Assembly: GCF_963974425.1 (NCBI RefSeq)
Contig: NZ_CAXBCK010000007.1
Coordinates: forward strand, 1-64,000
Source of the DNA: Marixanthomonas sp963974425
Lineage (GTDB): Bacteria > Bacteroidota > Bacteroidia > Flavobacteriales > Flavobacteriaceae
Direction of reading: 5' to 3'
DNA: 64,000 nt
The position numbers and the translations under genes were made by a program. This document shows, one piece after another, positions 62,484-64,000 of the stretch (its first letter is position 1; the number at the start of each line of letters is the position of its first letter). The notes below the pieces were generated by a model. It was not told the DNA's origin and made no database searches. It saw only the letters and a program-made list of their open reading frames with translations.

Positions 62484-64000
62484 TGCAGCATATCGATTGG
62501 ATTGTCCTTATTGGAACCCTAGCTTTTATTGTGCTGTACGGTACATGGAAAACTCGTAAAAATAAAAATGTAGACGATTACCTTAAGGGAGGTAACGATG
62601 CTAATTGGTGGACCATCGGCTTAAGTGTCATGGCTACCCAAGCCAGTGCCATTACCTTTTTGTCCACACCAGGACAGGCTTTTCATGATGGAATGGGCTT
62701 TGTTCAGTTTTACTTCGGTCTACCTATAGCGATGGTGATTATTTGCTTGGTATTTATTCCTATCTATCATCGCCTTAAAGTCTACACCGCATATGAATAT
62801 TTAGAAAGCAGATTCGACTTAAAAACACGTACCCTTACTGCTATTCTCTTTTTAATCCAGCGAGGCTTAGCAGCCGGGATTACCATCTTTGCCCCTGCCA
62901 TTATCCTTTCGGCCGTATTGGGGTGGAATTTAACTTATCTTACCATCGGTATTGGAGCCTTAGTAATTATTTACACCGTTAGTGGCGGAACCAAAGCGGT
63001 AAGTGTTACTCAAAAACAACAAATGGCGATCATCTTTGCCGGTATGTTTATTGCCTTTTTGTTGATATTAAACTATCTCCCGTTAGATATTTCATTTACC
63101 AACGCCCTAGAGATTGCTGGTGCCAATGGAAAACTGGATGTGCTCGACTTTTCGTTCGATTTTGATAACCGCTATACCTTTTGGAGCGGTATTATTGGCG
63201 GTACCTTCTTGGCGCTCTCTTATTTTGGTACCGATCAAAGCCAAGTGCAACGGTATCTCTCAGGAAGATCGGTAAAGCAGAGTCAGATGGGATTGATTAT
63301 GAACGGACTTTTAAAAGTACCGATGCAGTTCTTTATCCTTTTAGTAGGGGTAATGGTATTTGTATTCTATCAATTTAACGCCTCTCCCCTACATTTTAAC
63401 CCTGCGGCGGTAGATGACGTCATGCAATCTGAATACGCATCAGAATATCAAACCTTAGAAGCAGAGAAGCAAAGCCTGGACAAACAGTTAAATAGTAAGC
63501 AAATGGCTTATTCGGTTTCTGAAGATGCTACAGAAAAAGAAATCCTCTTAGAGGAAATACAAATCATTAACATTACCGAAGAAGAGCTGCGTCAACAATC
63601 GCGCGATCTTATAAAACAAGCCAACCCAGATGCCGAAACCAACGATAAAGATTATGTGTTTATTCACTTTATCTTAAACAATCTACCCCGTGGATTAATT
63701 GGACTGCTATTGGCCGTTATTTTAAGTGCAGCAATGTCTTCTACCGCATCCGAATTGAATGCGTTGGGGTCTACTACTACAATCGATTTGTACAAACGAA
63801 ACACCCCAGGTAAAGAAGAGAAACACTATATGCACGCTTCCAAATGGTTTACACTACTTTGGGGTATTATCGCCATAGGGGTTGCTAGTATTGCCAATCT
63901 ATTTGAAAATTTGATTGAACTGGTAAATATCATCGGTTCTATTTTCTACGGAAATGTATTAGGTATTTTCCTGCTGGCTTTCTTTGTCAAGTTTGTAAAA
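62483..64000 (+). CDS. Sodium:solute symporter (partial, runs off the window)
   Basis: The frame from ATG 62483 (MQHIDWIVLIGTLAFIVLYG) stays open to the window end, giving 506 residues without a stop. It has the SSS family pattern: KNVDDYLKGGNDANWWTIGL, 'LSVMATQASAITFLSTPGQA', 'VSGGTKAVSVTQKQQMAIIF' and the sodium-site helix 'SAAMSSTASELNALGSTTTI'. An unusual hydrophilic, coiled-coil-like loop of about 80 residues (about 312-390) sits between two helices. It should take up a sugar or amino-sugar with sodium. Its coupling to the PIG-L deacetylase gene suggests a deacetylated sugar derivative. Confidence 0.88.
   Translation, partial: MQHIDWIVLIGTLAFIVLYGTWKTRKNKNVDDYLKGGNDANWWTIGLSVMATQASAITFLSTPGQAFHDGMGFVQFYFGLPIAMVIICLVFIPIYHRLKVYTAYEYLESRFDLKTRTLTAILFLIQRGLAAGITIFAPAIILSAVLGWNLTYLTIGIGALVIIYTVSGGTKAVSVTQKQQMAIIFAGMFIAFLLILNYLPLDISFTNALEIAGANGKLDVLDFSFDFDNRYTFWSGIIGGTFLALSYFGTDQSQVQRYLSGRSVKQSQMGLIMNGLLKVPMQFFILLVGVMVFVFYQFNASPLHFNPAAVDDVMQSEYASEYQTLEAEKQSLDKQLNSKQMAYSVSEDATEKEILLEEIQIINITEEELRQQSRDLIKQANPDAETNDKDYVFIHFILNNLPRGLIGLLLAVILSAAMSSTASELNALGSTTTIDLYKRNTPGKEEKHYMHASKWFTLLWGIIAIGVASIANLFENLIELVNIIGSIFYGNVLGIFLLAFFVKFVK

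Noticed and set aside
63181..63378. 65-residue plus-strand ORF near the window end
   Set aside because: It is out of frame within the sodium:solute symporter gene, which stays open from 62483 to the end of the window.

Overview
The window is AT-rich chromosomal DNA from a member of the Bacteroidota, most likely a marine Flavobacteriaceae. This rests on TonB-dependent receptors with carboxypeptidase-regulatory domains, DUF4249 lipoproteins, a fused ResB-CcsA cytochrome c biogenesis protein, a serine-palmitoyltransferase-type enzyme, YfhO and DUF4834 family proteins, and many TAnnTTTG (-7) promoter boxes typical of the Bacteroidota primary sigma factor. No rRNA, tRNA, CRISPR array, prophage or insertion-sequence transposase was seen. 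Genus and species cannot be fixed from the sequence alone.

Layout. 1-5.4 kb looks accessory: a long palindrome, a SnoaL-like protein that appears cut off from its signal peptide by a single in-frame stop, a TetR-SDR pair, a lipoprotein cyanophycinase and an MFS transporter. 5.4-13.3 kb is housekeeping: an MBL-fold hydrolase, a conserved protein of unknown function, Bcp peroxiredoxin, endonuclease III without cysteines, an ECF sigma factor followed by a 49-residue protein, and uvrA. 13.5-21.4 kb holds a secreted basic low-complexity protein behind a sigma-54-like promoter, a glycosyltransferase with YfhO, DUF4834, an outer-membrane protein and a GNAT protein. 21.5-32 kb holds PLP enzymes (SPT-like, CBS-like, threonine aldolase), an S9 peptidase, YbaB, a thioredoxin, YegP, prfB with its +1 frameshift site, and a ClC channel.

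32-40 kb is one minus-strand locus: a small secreted protein, a TonB receptor with an STN domain, two tandem DUF4249 lipoproteins and a secreted MG2/plug-like protein. It looks like a dedicated surface uptake or sensing unit for an unknown ligand. 40-48 kb has a geranylgeranyl-reductase-like flavoprotein, an ArsC-like protein, a second TonB-type receptor, fumarase, and a 7TM protein with a C-terminal helix-turn-helix. 48-54.7 kb has CcsBA, a truncated haemoglobin, a membrane protein and a peroxiredoxin-like protein separated by a second long palindrome, and a Crp/Fnr regulator divergent from a small membrane protein.

54.7-59.7 kb is a plus-strand cluster (DUF2520, KdsC-like, UbiA/DGGGPS-like, Maf, lipoprotein, MscS). 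It is interrupted by a compact S23-type four-helix-bundle gene flanked by about 27-bp inverted repeats, resembling an rRNA intervening sequence placed outside rRNA. From 59.8 kb to the end a secreted PIG-L deacetylase, a 36-residue membrane peptide and a sodium:solute symporter (running off the window) form a tightly coupled operon, probably for processing and importing an amino sugar-like compound.

The most unusual items are the S23/inverted-repeat element, the two long palindromes that share an end motif, the cysteine-free Nth, the TonB receptor whose signal peptide has no ordinary start codon, and the plug-like motif in a protein without a barrel. No entirely new multi-gene defence or biosynthetic system could be demonstrated.
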